Positions 34,284 to 45,949 of a stretch of 64,000 bases of DNA are shown piece by piece. Numbering within the stretch: position 1 is the stretch's first letter; each line of letters starts with the position of its first letter. Source of the stretch: Linnemannia elongata (taxonomy: Eukaryota; Mortierellomycota; Mortierellomycetes; Mortierellales; Mortierellaceae); NCBI GenBank assembly GCA_036320915.1, contig JAXBDG010000001.1, forward strand, positions 3,184,001 through 3,248,000, written 5' to 3'. The translations under genes were made by a program, and so were the position numbers. The notes beneath the pieces are model-generated. The model had not been told where the DNA came from, did no database searches, and was given only the letters and a program-made list of their open reading frames with translations.

Positions 34284-35352
34284 GGTGAGCTTGCATTAAA
34301 CTACTATGCAGAGGTACAAGGGATTGGTGGCTGGATAAGAAAGGTAGATAATAAGAGAACAGATGAAAGAGGCCGTAAAGTGAGTGGTATGCAGAGTCGA
34401 GAAACACGAGGCGAGAGGCGAATGAAAGGAAAGATGAGGAGAGAAGGGACAATCAAGTGTGTAAGAAATAAATTATAATCGCAGTTAACGATATGGGTAA
34501 GGAAGAGAACAGAGCGAATGCTAAAGGAGAAGAAAGAAAAAGAAAAAGAGAATGAAGGGCGAGAGCGCCGAGTATTTATCCTCTTGTTCTGGTCAATCGA
34601 ATTCACGACTATTTAATTGCTCCGGCCATTTTTTCTATGGCCTTCTGTTCTTGACGATGAGGAAGGTGAAATAAGTATTTTTTGAATGGCCCATTCATGC
34701 ACGCGCGAAAAAATGAGAAAGCGAGGGTGGGCGGTTAGTGGGAGATGGTGACAACCGCCTCGTCACAGGGAGCGAGAGTTAAAGGTAAAGCAAGGTGCTA
34801 CAAGTAGGATAACAAGCGCAGAGCCTAGATCAATTAGAAGGCAAAAAAGAAAACAACAGACCGATCGGCGAAAAATTGAAAAAGAACAAACCGAGGGCGT
34901 AGGCAGTTAAAGCAAGATTCTATGATCTCTTATTAACGCATTGCCCACTAACTGTCGTCAGCCGGGTCCGTGAGGCGAAAAAGATCATGCGCTGTTGTTT
35001 GGTCTCCTTTTGTGTCCAATTCTCATAACAGCATAACAATAGGGCAAGGTCGAACTCTGATAGGGTGCGCGAAACAAAAGAGTGCAAAGTGAGCCTACAA
35101 AGGGGCTGAACTCGTAGCAAATGCGCTGAAAGGTCAATAAATTTGGAAGTAGCACGAGCGTGAGCGTGCGAGAGGGCAAGCTGTATTATCTTATTGTTAT
35201 TGTTTATTCGCATTCCTTGATATCATTTTCCTTGCTCCATCTAAAGCGCAAGTCTCAATTGCTTGGTGTGATTTCCGCTAGTATTACTTTGGACATCAAA
35301 AAGGGCTTGCTCTACGCGTATTGTTGCAATGACCTTATCTTTTTCCTGTTGC
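34284..35352. other. Intergenic region upstream of the P450
   Basis: A minus-strand GATAAATA at about 34572-34580 could be the P450 TATA element. No gene recognised. Confidence 0.55.
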
Positions 35353-37420
35353 TTACTGGCTCTTGACGTTGTAGGTCCAGTTGACCTCACCATTCACAGC
35401 AACACCCCAGCGCTTGTAAAGGCTGGCAGCGCGGACATAGGGACTCAGACGGGTGTACTGCTCCCTGAACTCTTTGGCAATCTCGTCACGCTCGGCATTG
35501 TTCTTTCCATTAATGTTCTTGATCCAGGCACGGGTCACGGCATCGAAACGGGCCTCAATGCCATGGCGCTCAGCCAGGAGCTCCTCTTTCTTGGCCGTAT
35601 CCTTCATACAGTCGTTCTCGCCAGCAACGGCAGGGACGTACTCGTACTTCCAGTCATCGAGACCCTCGTAGTGGATGATGGGAAGACGTTCGCGGGGGAC
35701 GACTTTGTGCAATTCGGCGTTGTTGCGGGTGAAGACGAACTTAGAGGCGACGACGGGGTCAAGGAGGGGCTGGATCAACTTCCAGAGTCCCCAGAAGACG
35801 AAGGGTGCGCGATGGACAACGCAGACTCCAAGGGTCTCGGGGTAGTACGACTCGAAGCATTGGACGAACAGACGGACGAATCCCCAATCCATGTTGTCGA
35901 GGCCGAAGTTCGACAAGTCAAAGATAACAATAACGGTCTCAGAGCCAACAGGAAGCACTGGAGAATGCGAAAAAAAGAGATGAGAAGGAAAGAAAAAACG
36001 AAGAAGAGAGATTAGAAAATCACTGAAGCCAGAAAAAAAGAGAAATGGATAGGGCAATTGCTTGGTCGAACGCGTTCTGCCGCGTACGACAACAGTCACT
36101 CCAGCGAGCAATGACCGTGATGAAGGAACCATTGACTTACCAGTTCGTCCGCACTCCATGGTCTAAAAAGAAGAAGTAAAGAAAGCAAATAGAAAAGAGA
36201 GGAGAAATGTAGAAGTGAACGTCAGCGGGGAACATTCAGCATGGGTGCACAAGAATGATTCATCAGTCCTGGAGAGTAGTTTGTGTATGGGTCAGTTGTG
36301 AGAGTGTATTTGTATTGGGCCGGGTGCTCTTGTGTTTTTCTGTTTTTTTGTTGTGCTTGCATAGTTGTTATTGTTCTCGGTTGTCGTTATCGTTGTTTCC
36401 CGCCTGCAGTTGGTGTTGTTGCTGGGTGAATGAAGGCTAATGCATGCATGCAACAAGAGCAGCCTGTGGCATTGTTCGAAGGTGAAGAAGAAAATATTAA
36501 CTGGGAAAACAAAGAGCCGACAAAAAAAAAGGGCCTTACGTAGAGGGTGAAGCGATGGATGGTCTCGGCGGGCTGGTCTGCCTTGTGATGGAGACGGGTG
36601 TTGACGACAGACATAGGGCGACCAAGAGGATCGGCACCACGGAGGTAACCCTTACCTATGCGCATCTGCTCAATGAACTTGGGGTACTTGGCATCCAACT
36701 CCACATCAGAGAGCTCGACCAATTCGTCAAGACGCTCGACAATACGCCACTTGAGGGCGTTCAAGAACATCTTCAAGGCATCGTCCAAGACCCACTTACG
36801 AGCACGAATGAACTATAGTTGTGTTTGTGAGATACGTTGGTTGACAGAAGGAATGAGGAAAAGGAAAAAAGAAGCGAGAAAATGAGACGAGCGAAATCGG
36901 GTTAGAGTTTTATCATTTGGGAGTGATGATGAAGAGGCGTGGAAAAAGTGAGTTTTTGACATATCATCATCCAAAGCGTATCAGTCTCGCTTTTCACTCT
37001 CTGTTTCCTCAGCTCTACACTTCTCCACACCGTGGTACATGAACAAGACGCATGTGTATTTACCTTGAGGACGATCAAGTCGGGGTGATCCATCATAGTC
37101 AACTTCCAGAAGGTCTTGTGCAATTCAGCGCCGGTAAAGCGTGGGGCGGGGGCAACAGCACTCTCGGAGGTAGCCTTGCTACGGCCAAACCAGCCAGTCT
37201 TCGCGGGGGCAGGAGTACCATCACCGCCTTCTTCATCACGGGCTTGTCCCTTGAAGGACGAGGGAGCAGTCTGGTCAAATGGGGTCTTGCCGTCAAAGAT
37301 GTCATAAAGGCGAACCCAGAATTGCTGGAGCTTGACGGTCTGTTCCTGGGTCAGATGTCCGAGGCGACCATCGGTGGGGAGGACGGGGGCGACGTAGGTA
37401 GAGTTGGCAGTGGCAGACAT
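35353..37420 (-). CDS. CRAL-TRIO (Sec14-like) lipid-transfer protein
   Basis: Four exons, 37420-37064, 36812-36540, 36162-36141 and 35957-35353, give 418 residues. A CRAL-TRIO N-terminal helical segment (FIRARKWVLDDALKMFLNAL) is followed by the lipid-binding domain: GADPLGRPMSVVNTR, then TVIVIFDLSNFGLDNMDW, FVQCFESYYPETLG and FWGLWKLIQPLLDPVVASKF. The third coding exon is only 22 bp (TMECGRTG) and joins the two halves in phase. The overall shape resembles yeast Csr1/Sfh2 and related phosphatidylinositol-transfer proteins. Lipid specificity is not readable. Residues about 45-90 form an Ala/Pro/Ser-rich linker. The C-terminus ends TYNVKSQ. Confidence 0.9.
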
Positions 37421-38484
37421 AATGGTTTGCTATCGCTGAGGTTTTTTATAGAGGAGAGGGAAAGATTATAGAGTGGAGAGGAAAATGGGTAGGGGAGGGG
37501 CGGTGAGAGGTAAAGCTGAAGAGAAACAAAGGAAGGAAAGGAAGAGAATGATATTCTACCTCACAGTTCTTTTAAATGGCAAGAAGCACAAAAAATGCAT
37601 TCGAGTCCGTATTGTTTCTTTAATTGCGCGCATTGGCGCGCTAAATGCATCGACTTTTGGCACACACTCCTTTACATTGTGATCAGAGGGAATGTGAAGA
37701 GGCGAATAATGCATGGCCATAAAAAGGGCGTTGCTTTGAAAAACAAGAACGATCTGACTTGGCTTGGCGAATTAAGAAAGAGGTTGGATGGATTGAACAA
37801 TGAACAAGGCAAAGAGAGAGAATATGAGTCTTCGTTTCTGTTAATGCTGACATGTTTGTATTCCCTTCTTTAGGTGTCGAGTGAAGTTGGGAGTGTGTTT
37901 AGTGTCTGTTGTTTGTTTGTTTGTTTATTTATTTCGTGTGCGTTGTTGATTTTTGTTTGGGTCCACGGATGCGAGATAGCTCTGCCTTTGTTGTTGTCTG
38001 TCTGGTTGGGCGATGTTGAGCTACTTATTCTGATGGCAAAGGAAGGCGAGTGTTGGCGTTATCTGTCTAACTGTCCGTTGTTTTTCTCCACTTCTCACAG
38101 TTGGCACTTTACAACACACTTTTCGTTATCCTTGATGATGTTCTTTATTACTATGGGAAGAGTTGTTCTTGCAATTATGACTTCTAGGGGTCATGGCGCG
38201 TCTTATTTACAACACGTAATTAGAGAACACGTAATTAAGAGACAAGGAGGAGAGAAATACTGAAGCAAACGAAAAGGAGAGAGGCTGCCACATTAAGCAA
38301 AAGGAATGACCAAGCCCTAACTGAACGACGCATGGTTGGGTTGATGCTTTTTTATGAAGTATTAGGGAACTATGTGCTGCCGATGATGATGGGTCAACTC
38401 TCATGTCCAAGTTAAATTGCGTTTGTTCTCTTTACAAGAAGGTGGAGTGAGAAAAGTTTTGTAGTTCATTTGTTCTTCAATTCA

Positions 38485-38575
38485 TCTCTGTCGCTCTTTC
38501 TCTCTCTCTCTGTCGCTCTTTCTCTCTCTCTCTCTCGCTCTTTCTCTCTCTCTCTCTCTCTCTCTGCTCTGGTAT
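38485..38575. repeat. CT-rich simple repeat with GTCGCTCTTT interruptions
   Basis: Runs of CT dinucleotides are punctuated by three near-identical TCGCTCTTTCTCTC units, giving a minisatellite-like pattern. Confidence 0.8.
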
Positions 38576-40219
38576 GAAGGAGGTTGATTTGTGGGGGAGG
38601 AACAAAGTGAACAAACAAGGTTCACGCATGATCCCATATCGTATGCACAACATCTGTCCCTTGTCTTCCACCATTTTTTTGCCTTCAGGCGTACGAACAA
38701 CTGCATACGAATAGGACTAGAAAGAAAAGAAAATTGAGAGCATTTGAGGATGTGGAGTGAACGGAAGGAGGACTGAGAATGGAGGAAAGTAAAAGATGAG
38801 GAACAAGGATAAAAACTGTTGGAGAGGAGAGAGTGTCAGATGTGTTCATGCAAGAGACCTATGCCAAAGCATTTTGCCGAGCTCACTTCTTTTCTCCCTC
38901 TCTTTCTCTTTCTCTCCCTCTTTCTCTTCTCATTCAACTCATGCTACTCTCATCCCCTCTTCTCTCTTCTGAGTGGTGCCTCTTGTGATTATTGTTTGTT
39001 TGTGTTAAACTGCTATCTTTCCGCTTGCTGTTCACAAATGGCGTACTCACACCACGCAATTACCATTGAATTGCAGTCCTTGCTATTCAATTATTCCACA
39101 TGCGTTAACTGCTAGCAAATTCTACTTTGAGGTGAAGAATGACAAAGGAAATGATGTGGGTTAGTTAACTTTTGAGTTACGTGCGAGAAGGGGGCATGGT
39201 GAACATGTGTCCATCGATGCTGAAGGATGGGCGGGAGTTTCCAAGGTCGGAGGGATCTGAGCGTTTTCGAGTTAAAAGATTGTCGCACAAAATTAGTCCT
39301 TGCCCTTCTTTCTTTTCTCGTCTCTGTGCCTGGGGTTTTGGTTCATGGATGTGGAAAGGCGGAGATGAAGGGAGGAGTTAGTCCATAGGATTGACGCGAG
39401 ATTTCCATTCTTATGTTACCTTTGTTCATTACTCGTCTTTCACACGCGTGGTTATTGATGTGTATGGTACTGCGAACTGGATGCCCATTGCAGGAGTCAA
39501 TGCGTTCATCCGTTCGCTTTTAGGTTGTTTGGAAAATGAAAGGCCTCTGCTATGCAAGACACGAGGTTCCTGACCTTTGTTATCGCTGCTGAGTAAACCA
39601 TGGATCACCTGAGATGAGAGATAGGCCCAGAGCGACCGAAAAGATATTATGTCGTCCAGGTTCAAAAGCTGCGTTCAAAGGATACAGAAGATGCAGCCAT
39701 ATTCCTACAGTGACTCTTTGAACGCTCCTCTACAAAGCTTCCAGCTTTGCATCCACGCCCTCCTTTTGTCTCACGCCTCATCAGTCAGAAATGTACTTAT
39801 CCAAGACTATTTTGGTGGCAAAAGTTAAAAAAACAGCCTTGACAACACGACGCAGAAGAACAGCCTTCTCAAAGATGCGTTCATGCCATGTGGAGCGAGT
39901 CATCATACATGCTACTGATAACAGCCCTTTTTTCGAATCCTTCGAACAAGTAAAGCATCATGGGCGCCGCCTACCTATTTTTACTCTAGTGTTTTTTGGC
40001 GTTTTTATTTATTTATATGAATTCTTATGTCTGGATGTCTTTGAAAATAGTCTCAACAACGGGTTGAATGGGTTTCTCGGAATGCGAAACGACACAAGAC
40101 AGTCCGTCAGTAAGTTAGTCGGTCAGTCGGCGCGCGTCGAGTTCGTTGAAGTAGGGTCTATGTCTATGTCGATGGCGGTGGCGGCGAAGTTCCCTTGTCC
40201 AACTTTACGATCTCTTGAC

Positions 40220-40254
40220 CTAAAAATAAAAAGATGCTCCATTTTTATTTTTAG
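40220..40254. repeat. Perfect 13-bp inverted repeat with 9-nt loop
   Basis: CTAAAAATAAAAA at 40220-40232 is mirrored by TTTTTATTTTTAG at 40242-40254, around the loop GATGCTCCA. Confidence 0.85.
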
Positions 40255-41034
40255 TTGAAAGGTGTTTTTGATTCTGGCTCTGCCCTGTTCCTGACTCTGA
40301 CTCTATGTCCGTGGGGGAGGTGGGCGAGGTGTGGCGAACAAGGGTTCCCAGAGCAAAAGTCGCCCCGAGGGACGGCTCTCTATTTTTTTTTGTCATCGCC
40401 CACCACACTGTGGGTTTATTTTATGCTTGTCCATCTGCCTCGACTTTTCCCGGCAAAACTCCTTTTAAAAAGAGAATATGATATGGGGGTTGAGTAGAAG
40501 GAAGGGATGTTATCATATTAGTGGTGTTTATTGTTGTTATTGAATTGAATTATCTTATCGGCACTATCGTGATTTGCAGTGCTGTGTTTGTGGTTTGGTA
40601 TCCAGATGGTGAAGTGGTTGTTGATGTTGTTTACTGCCATCATGGATACGATTGTATCGAACTTTTGAACATAAGAGGAAGGCGTATGTACATGTACATC
40701 GATGCAAGCACAGCCGAGCATCATCATAATCAGAGAGTCGATGGCGTCCCCCTTGCACAATGACAGAAAAAGAAACAGGAATGAGAACACGTTTTTGTGG
40801 AATTGGAGCCTGGACGAGCTAAAGCAAATCTTTTTTTGATCCTGCCTCCTGCCCCTGCCTTACTTGACCGACTCTTTTTGCTCTCACTTTTATCCTTTTC
40901 CTTCCTTCTTTCTCACACTCTCTCTTTCTTCTTTCCCTCTCTTCATCCCCAACTCTTCAACCTCTTTCTCTTCTCTTCTTTCCTTTATCCCCTCACACCC
41001 TTTTTTACACCTCTACCTCCTTCCAACAACAAGA

Positions 41035-42375
41035 ATGTCCCCTTCAAAGCAAACAATCCTCGTCACCGGAGGCTGTGGCTACATCGGCTCGCACACGGTC
41101 CTCCGCCTCCTCGAGTCCGGTTACAAGGTCATCGTCGTCGACAACCTCTCTAACTCATCCTATGAGTCCCTCCGCCGCGTCCACAAGCTCTACGCCATCA
41201 CCGCCGCCGCCTCGCCCTCGGCCCAATTCGAAGACGCCGCCCTCCCCGTCGAAGCTCTCATCCCCTTCTACCAGGTCGACATCCTTGATCGCCCTGGCCT
41301 CGTCAAGGTCTTTGAAAACCACCCTGAAATCTCCTCTGTAATCCATTTCGCTGGCCGCAAAGCTGTTGGTGAATCGGGCCGGATTCCTTTGGACTATTAT
41401 AACGTCAACATCTCGGGCACGGTCAACCTGCTGCAGGTCATGGAGGACTTTCATGTCCGCAAGATTGTCTTTTCTTCATCCGCTACTGTCTACGGCAATC
41501 CTCCTTCGATTCCCATCCCTGAGACATCGCCCATCGTTACTGTGATGAGCCCTTACGGAAGGACAAAAGTCTTTTTGGAACATATCCTCAAGGACCTCTG
41601 TGTCGCCTCTGTCACCAAGCAGCAGCAGTACCTTGAGGACCGTGCCAAAAACACTGACGGAACCAACGGAGCTGAGGTCGAGCGCAACTATGAGTGGAGC
41701 GTGATGTTGTTGAGATACTTCAACCCTGCAGGAGCTCATCCTTCGGGTATCATGGGAGAGGACTGCAAGGGCACCCCCAACAACTTGATGCCTTTCTTGT
41801 CCCAGGTCGCCGTCGGCAAGCTCGAGAGGCTCGCCGTCTTTGGAAACGACTACCCCACCGAGGATGGTACCTGCATTCGGTACGTGGAAAAAAACATTGA
41901 GCAGCTGGATTCAATTGCAAGCTGGCTTGTAACATTCCTCTCCCTTTTTTTCCTTCAATTGAGTGTCATAACATGGTCCTAACCCTTTCTTTCGTTTCCA
42001 TTAAATAATAGCGATTACCTCCATGTTGTCGATCTCGCACAGGGTCACGTCGCAGCATTAGAAAAGTTGGATCAGGAGCAGGCTGCAGGAAACTATGGCT
42101 GCAAAGCCTACAACTTGGGAACCGGCACCGGCTACTCGGTCTTTGACATGGTCAAGGCCTTCAGTAAGGCTGTCGGAACAGACCTTCCCTACAACGTCAC
42201 CGACCGCCGTCCCGGAGATGTCCCCAACCTGACCTCGGACCCTCGTCTTGCCAACAAGGAGTTGAACTGGAAGGCAGAAAAGACTCTTGACGAGATGTGC
42301 GCCGATCTCTGGAGATGGCAACGTAACAACCCTGATGGTTATGCTGTCTCGCCCTCTATCCCTCATCTCATCTAA
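41035..42375 (+). CDS. UDP-glucose/UDP-galactose 4-epimerase
   Basis: Two exons, 41035-41879 and 42012-42375, give 402 residues. This is a short-chain dehydrogenase of the Leloir pathway, interconverting UDP-galactose and UDP-glucose with bound NAD. Visible are the NAD loop GGCGYIGSHT, VVDNLSNSS, HFAGRKAVGES, the catalytic SSSATVYG Ser and YGRTK (YxxxK), then RYFNPAGAHPSG, IRDYLHVVDLA (across the intron) and the C-terminal NLGTGTGYSV. It ends after the epimerase fold and has no aldose 1-epimerase domain, unlike the fused Gal10 of budding yeasts. Small inserts after LYAI (Ala/Ser) and after TKQQQ lengthen it compared with bacterial GalE (about 340). Confidence 0.95.
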
Positions 42376-42614
42376 AGAGTGGTATTACTGGTACTAGAGA
42401 ATGGTCCTCCCTCCTCCTCACACATAATAGACAGTAGGATAGTTCTCTTGTCGTTTTTTTTTTACACTTTTTTCTTTTTTTTTTCAAACACACTCTACTT
42501 CATAAAGATGCCAATTAATACCCGATGAACAGTACATACATTACGGATAAACAATAGCTCGTGTTTTTCTTGCTTTTATTAACATCTACAACAACGACAA
42601 AAATGATATGCGCG

Positions 42615-44189
42615 TCAACGGGCTCCGACAATGCATCGGGCGCGGTCTGCCAAATCCTTCCAGACTTGGACGCGACGGAACCCGGCCTGACGGACTGCAG
42701 CCGAGACAAAATCGACCTGGTGATCCCCGCCAATCTCAAAGACTAACTCTGGGATCTTGACACGATCCAGCTCAGGTCCGTTCCTCCATGTTCGCTCCAC
42801 GCCATCATCTTCTATTTCCTCGCCTTCCTGGGCTCTCCTGCTACTGTAGCTGTTACGATTGCTGTTGCTGTTATCATTGTTATGTAACTGTTCGTCGTGG
42901 TCTAAAGAGTCGATCCTTTCTAGTGTCCGTGGGTCCAGTTCCCGTATGAGGCGCTTGTTGTTCTGATCCTCTCCCACAACAGTGGAGGACTCTGATGATG
43001 TTGAGGATGACGAAGATGTTGTTGAAGATGACGAAGACGAAGACCGAGAGGCAGCGGGATGTCGATGAAGCAACTCCATAGCCATATGAGCAATCCGGGG
43101 ATAAAACACAAGCCCCTCCTGATCCGCCAAAAGCGCCTTTGGATCTTCCCACTGCGCAACCTCCGGTTCCAACATCTCATATTCCGAATGCGCAATGTAG
43201 GGTGGATTCGATATGATCAAGTGGTACCGTCCCTGTCCCTTTCCCATTCCTGAAGATGAATTTGCTCCGCCATTGACAACGCCAGTGCCTTCATGGTCAA
43301 CATCCAACCAGCTCAAGAACTTGTCAACAGCATTCGGAGCCAAGAGATCGACTTGATGGAACGAGACAATGTTCTGGTTCAACAGCGCTTGGTTATGTGC
43401 AGCATTATCCCGTGCGAGTTGGACAGCTTTTGGGTGGATGTCTGCGCCAAAGAGGCGACTGGATCCTGGAGGGAGGGCTGAGGCCAGTCCGAGAGGGATA
43501 CATCCAGAACCTGAACATATGTCCAAGATGTTGAACTGGGGCGTTGTTGTTGAAGAGGTGTTTTGGTGGGTTTGGCGAAATATCAGAGGGTTGGATTTGA
43601 GTGCTGTCGCCAGTCGTGCTGTCCATTCTTCCGTCTCCCATCTATTCATCCAAAAGAAAAGCATGCACGAAATTAATGAGACATGACCGTGGGAAACTCT
43701 TGAAACGAATGACCGCCCGTCTGAAGTATAAAAGCAAGGGTTACCTTGGGATGAGTGTCGGTGGTCGAGTAAGGATCTCCAGGTCCATGAACGGTTGTGT
43801 TCCTAAAGAATAATACGGCAGCATCAAGTATCAATGTTAATATGTAAGTAGCCTTCTCCTTCCAAGCCTAAGAGCTCATGAAAAAATAATGGTCAGCATG
43901 CCCGTGTGCCTCGTCCATATTTACCAAGGATGTACTGGAGTGGTTTCCGAGTCTTAACTCTCTCATCCACATATCCCTGCATCAACTCGACCTCCTTCTC
44001 CGAAAGACTCTCCCTGCTACCTCCACCAGCAGCTGCACCGGAGCTCCTTGCGGTTAGAGAGGCACGCGATTGGTGTTTGGCGTGTTGGAGGAGCCACTTC
44101 AGTTCCTGGCTGGCGTGACTTTTGCTGTTATTGCAGACTGGCACAAGGGCCTCTGTCCATATCCTGACCAGTTCTGTCGTCGGTCTCAT
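42615..44189 (-). CDS. HemK/PrmC-type protein-glutamine methyltransferase (Mtq1-like)
   Basis: Three exons, 44189-43925, 43802-43745 and 43641-42615, give 449 residues. The family methylates the Gln of the GGQ motif in class I release factors. The N-terminal helical domain leads into GTQPFMDLEILTRPPTLIPR then WETEEW (across introns 1 and 2). The SAM-binding DICSGSGCIPLGLA and the catalytic SNPPYIAHSEYE follow. The C-terminal strand is VFEIGGDHQ. A Ser/Thr/Asn-rich insert of roughly 75 residues sits between HMAMELLHRHP and the final strand, making it longer than bacterial PrmC (about 280). A mitochondrial Mtq1-type role is inferred. The second exon is only 58 bp. Confidence 0.9.
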
Positions 44190-44592
44190 TCTATGTGCTG
44201 GCGTGAATGTCGCTGCGTGTGAGTTGGTGAATGTCGTGTATGTATGTGTTAATGTCGTATGTATGTGTGCATGTCGTTTGTGTGTGTTATTGTGAATGTT
44301 GTAAATGGAACAAAGAGGGATAGAAAAAACAACACTCAATGTTCAAGACGGGCGGATGGCGGTCACATGCACATCTTGGTGGCGTTTTTTTTTTTTCAAT
44401 GCAGGAGGCGTGGAAAAAAGGCACGTTCCTGAGCCATCGGTAGAATTGAACCACAACCATACCATCTCCACTCACCAAAGGTGAGGGTTAAAAAAGAAAA
44501 CACTCAGAAGATAAGCGGTGGTAATTCTATGTTATGGTTGGGGTTTATTATAGTTCCGTAATGGAACAGTTGCCGGTATTGTGTATACTTTT
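44190..44592. other. Intergenic region upstream of the HemK gene
   Basis: No gene or RNA recognised. A tRNA B-box-like GGTTCAATTCT on the minus strand near 44445 has no matching arms. Confidence 0.5.
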
Positions 44593-45328
44593 TTAGTAGT
44601 CCTCGCCATCCGATTCATCCTGCTCCGCAACAGTCTTTCGGACCTCCTGTCCCATTGCCTTTGCACGAAGATCCTTGATCTATTAAGAACAAAAAAACCT
44701 GTTCGTGTCAGTGGCCATCGCGCACGCTTTGCCTGGAAACGTGGTACGGATTACGACCCAAAAGCGACAAGTGATAAAGCAGCATTATGAGGTGTAGTTA
44801 CCTTTTTACGCAGCTCGAGCTCCTTCTTTGACACCCGGTTTGTGATCCTGTAGTAGTTGACATTCCTCTCCACAATCTCCTGCTCCTCTTCCTGTGCCGA
44901 CTTTAATTTTTCTATTACCGTTGGTCGCAAAACAAAAAGAATATATGCCTTCCATCAGTCAACTCTCCCTTGTCTCTGCGCTCCTGGTCTCCTCACTGGA
45001 TAGCCTAGAACAAGCCCTCCGTTTTTATAACAAGAAAAAATAATCACCGATTCCAATTGCTTAAAAACTCACCGAGAGGATTGATCTTGGCTTCTGCCTC
45101 TTCCTGCTGCCTCCGGACAGAATGTCCGTACCGGATCTCATGCTTAATCTTCTTCAGTCCAGTCTTAGTCACTGGAAGACTGTTCTTGTTCTGTTTCTTT
45201 GCGGTCTTGCTGCTGCTCTTCTTCTTAGATACTGCTCCTGATGAGGTAGAGGATTTAGAGATTTTGCTGTTGGTGTTGTTGCCGGACATAAGGGCATCCA
45301 GTGCCTGTGCTGCGAGCTTCTTGGACAT
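44593..45328 (-). CDS. Small basic protein with coiled-coil segment, function unknown
   Basis: Three exons, 45328-45073, 44911-44802 and 44679-44593, give 150 residues in clean phase with GTGAGT/GTAACT donors and TAG acceptors. The N-terminus is MSKKLAAQALDALMSG, followed by a Ser/Lys-rich stretch (KKKSSSKTAKKQNK), a possible nuclear or nucleolar signal. Residues about 75-125 are charged and helical (TGLKKIKHEIRYG, then SAQEEEQEIVERN and SKKELELRKK), typical of a coiled coil. The acidic end is EQDESDGEDY, with CK2-like Ser-Asp sites. I do not recognise the family. Composition suggests a nucleolar or ribosome-biogenesis factor, but that is only inference. Confidence 0.75.
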
Positions 45329-45949
45329 TGTTGTTTGTTGTATTTGAGTAGGTGGTTGTGGTGTACGTCTCCTCCTGTTGTATTTTCCTTTCGTTCCTGT
45401 TCTTGTGTTGTCTGTTGGCTCCTTTGCTGATGTATGTTTTCGACAATGAATGACTAACAGGACCCCATGCACCTCTGTTCTTTTTCTACAAACCAATGTT
45501 GTTCAATGTGGCTTAGCCTTTTTTTTCTTTTTTATGGTAGTGACTGCTTGTTATCCTTGCTTCGCCGGTTCTCCAGAACAAAGAAGCCTTTGTAGCAAAC
45601 TCCTTCCATCTGCTCGTAAAAAATGACCAACTTGCTTGAGTCATTGACTAGCCCCTCTATTTAAACGAGATGTGATGAGGAACTTGACACATTATCCTTC
45701 TTCCTCTCTTGCTCTCAACCATACTAAAAGACGAACGAATGCTTTCTAGTATTTTTTATTTTGCTATTGAGCGACAATTGACGCGTTGATGGAAATGTTT
45801 TTTTCTGCTTCATATTTTCAGATATTTACGTACGCTAAATCACAACTGCTGCTGGTCTCTTAAAAAACGCCTTCTTCAGGCATTCTCCAAACGCACAGCA
45901 TTCCTTTCCTTCTCCTTGGGAAATGTTTGCAAAACAAGGTCCAAGAGTT
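45329..45949. other. Intergenic region between the small basic protein gene and the Sfp1-like gene
   Basis: It contains a minus-strand TTTAAATA near 45658 that could serve the small basic protein gene. No gene recognised. Confidence 0.5.

Larger units (their letters stand above)
37421..41034. other. Gene-poor region of 3.6 kb
   Basis: No convincing gene. It contains CT-rich simple sequence at 38485-38575, a short perfect hairpin at 40220-40254 and chance frames up to 155 codons (39791-40258) without recognisable domains. The right end is the pyrimidine-rich leader of the epimerase gene. Confidence 0.55.

Noticed and set aside
39791..40258. 155-codon plus-strand open frame
   Set aside because: No domain, no gene-like leader, AT-rich and hydrophobic by composition; it ends inside the 40220-40254 hairpin.
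44420..44500. tRNA-like B box (GGTTCAATTCT, minus strand)
   Set aside because: No matching acceptor, D or anticodon arms.
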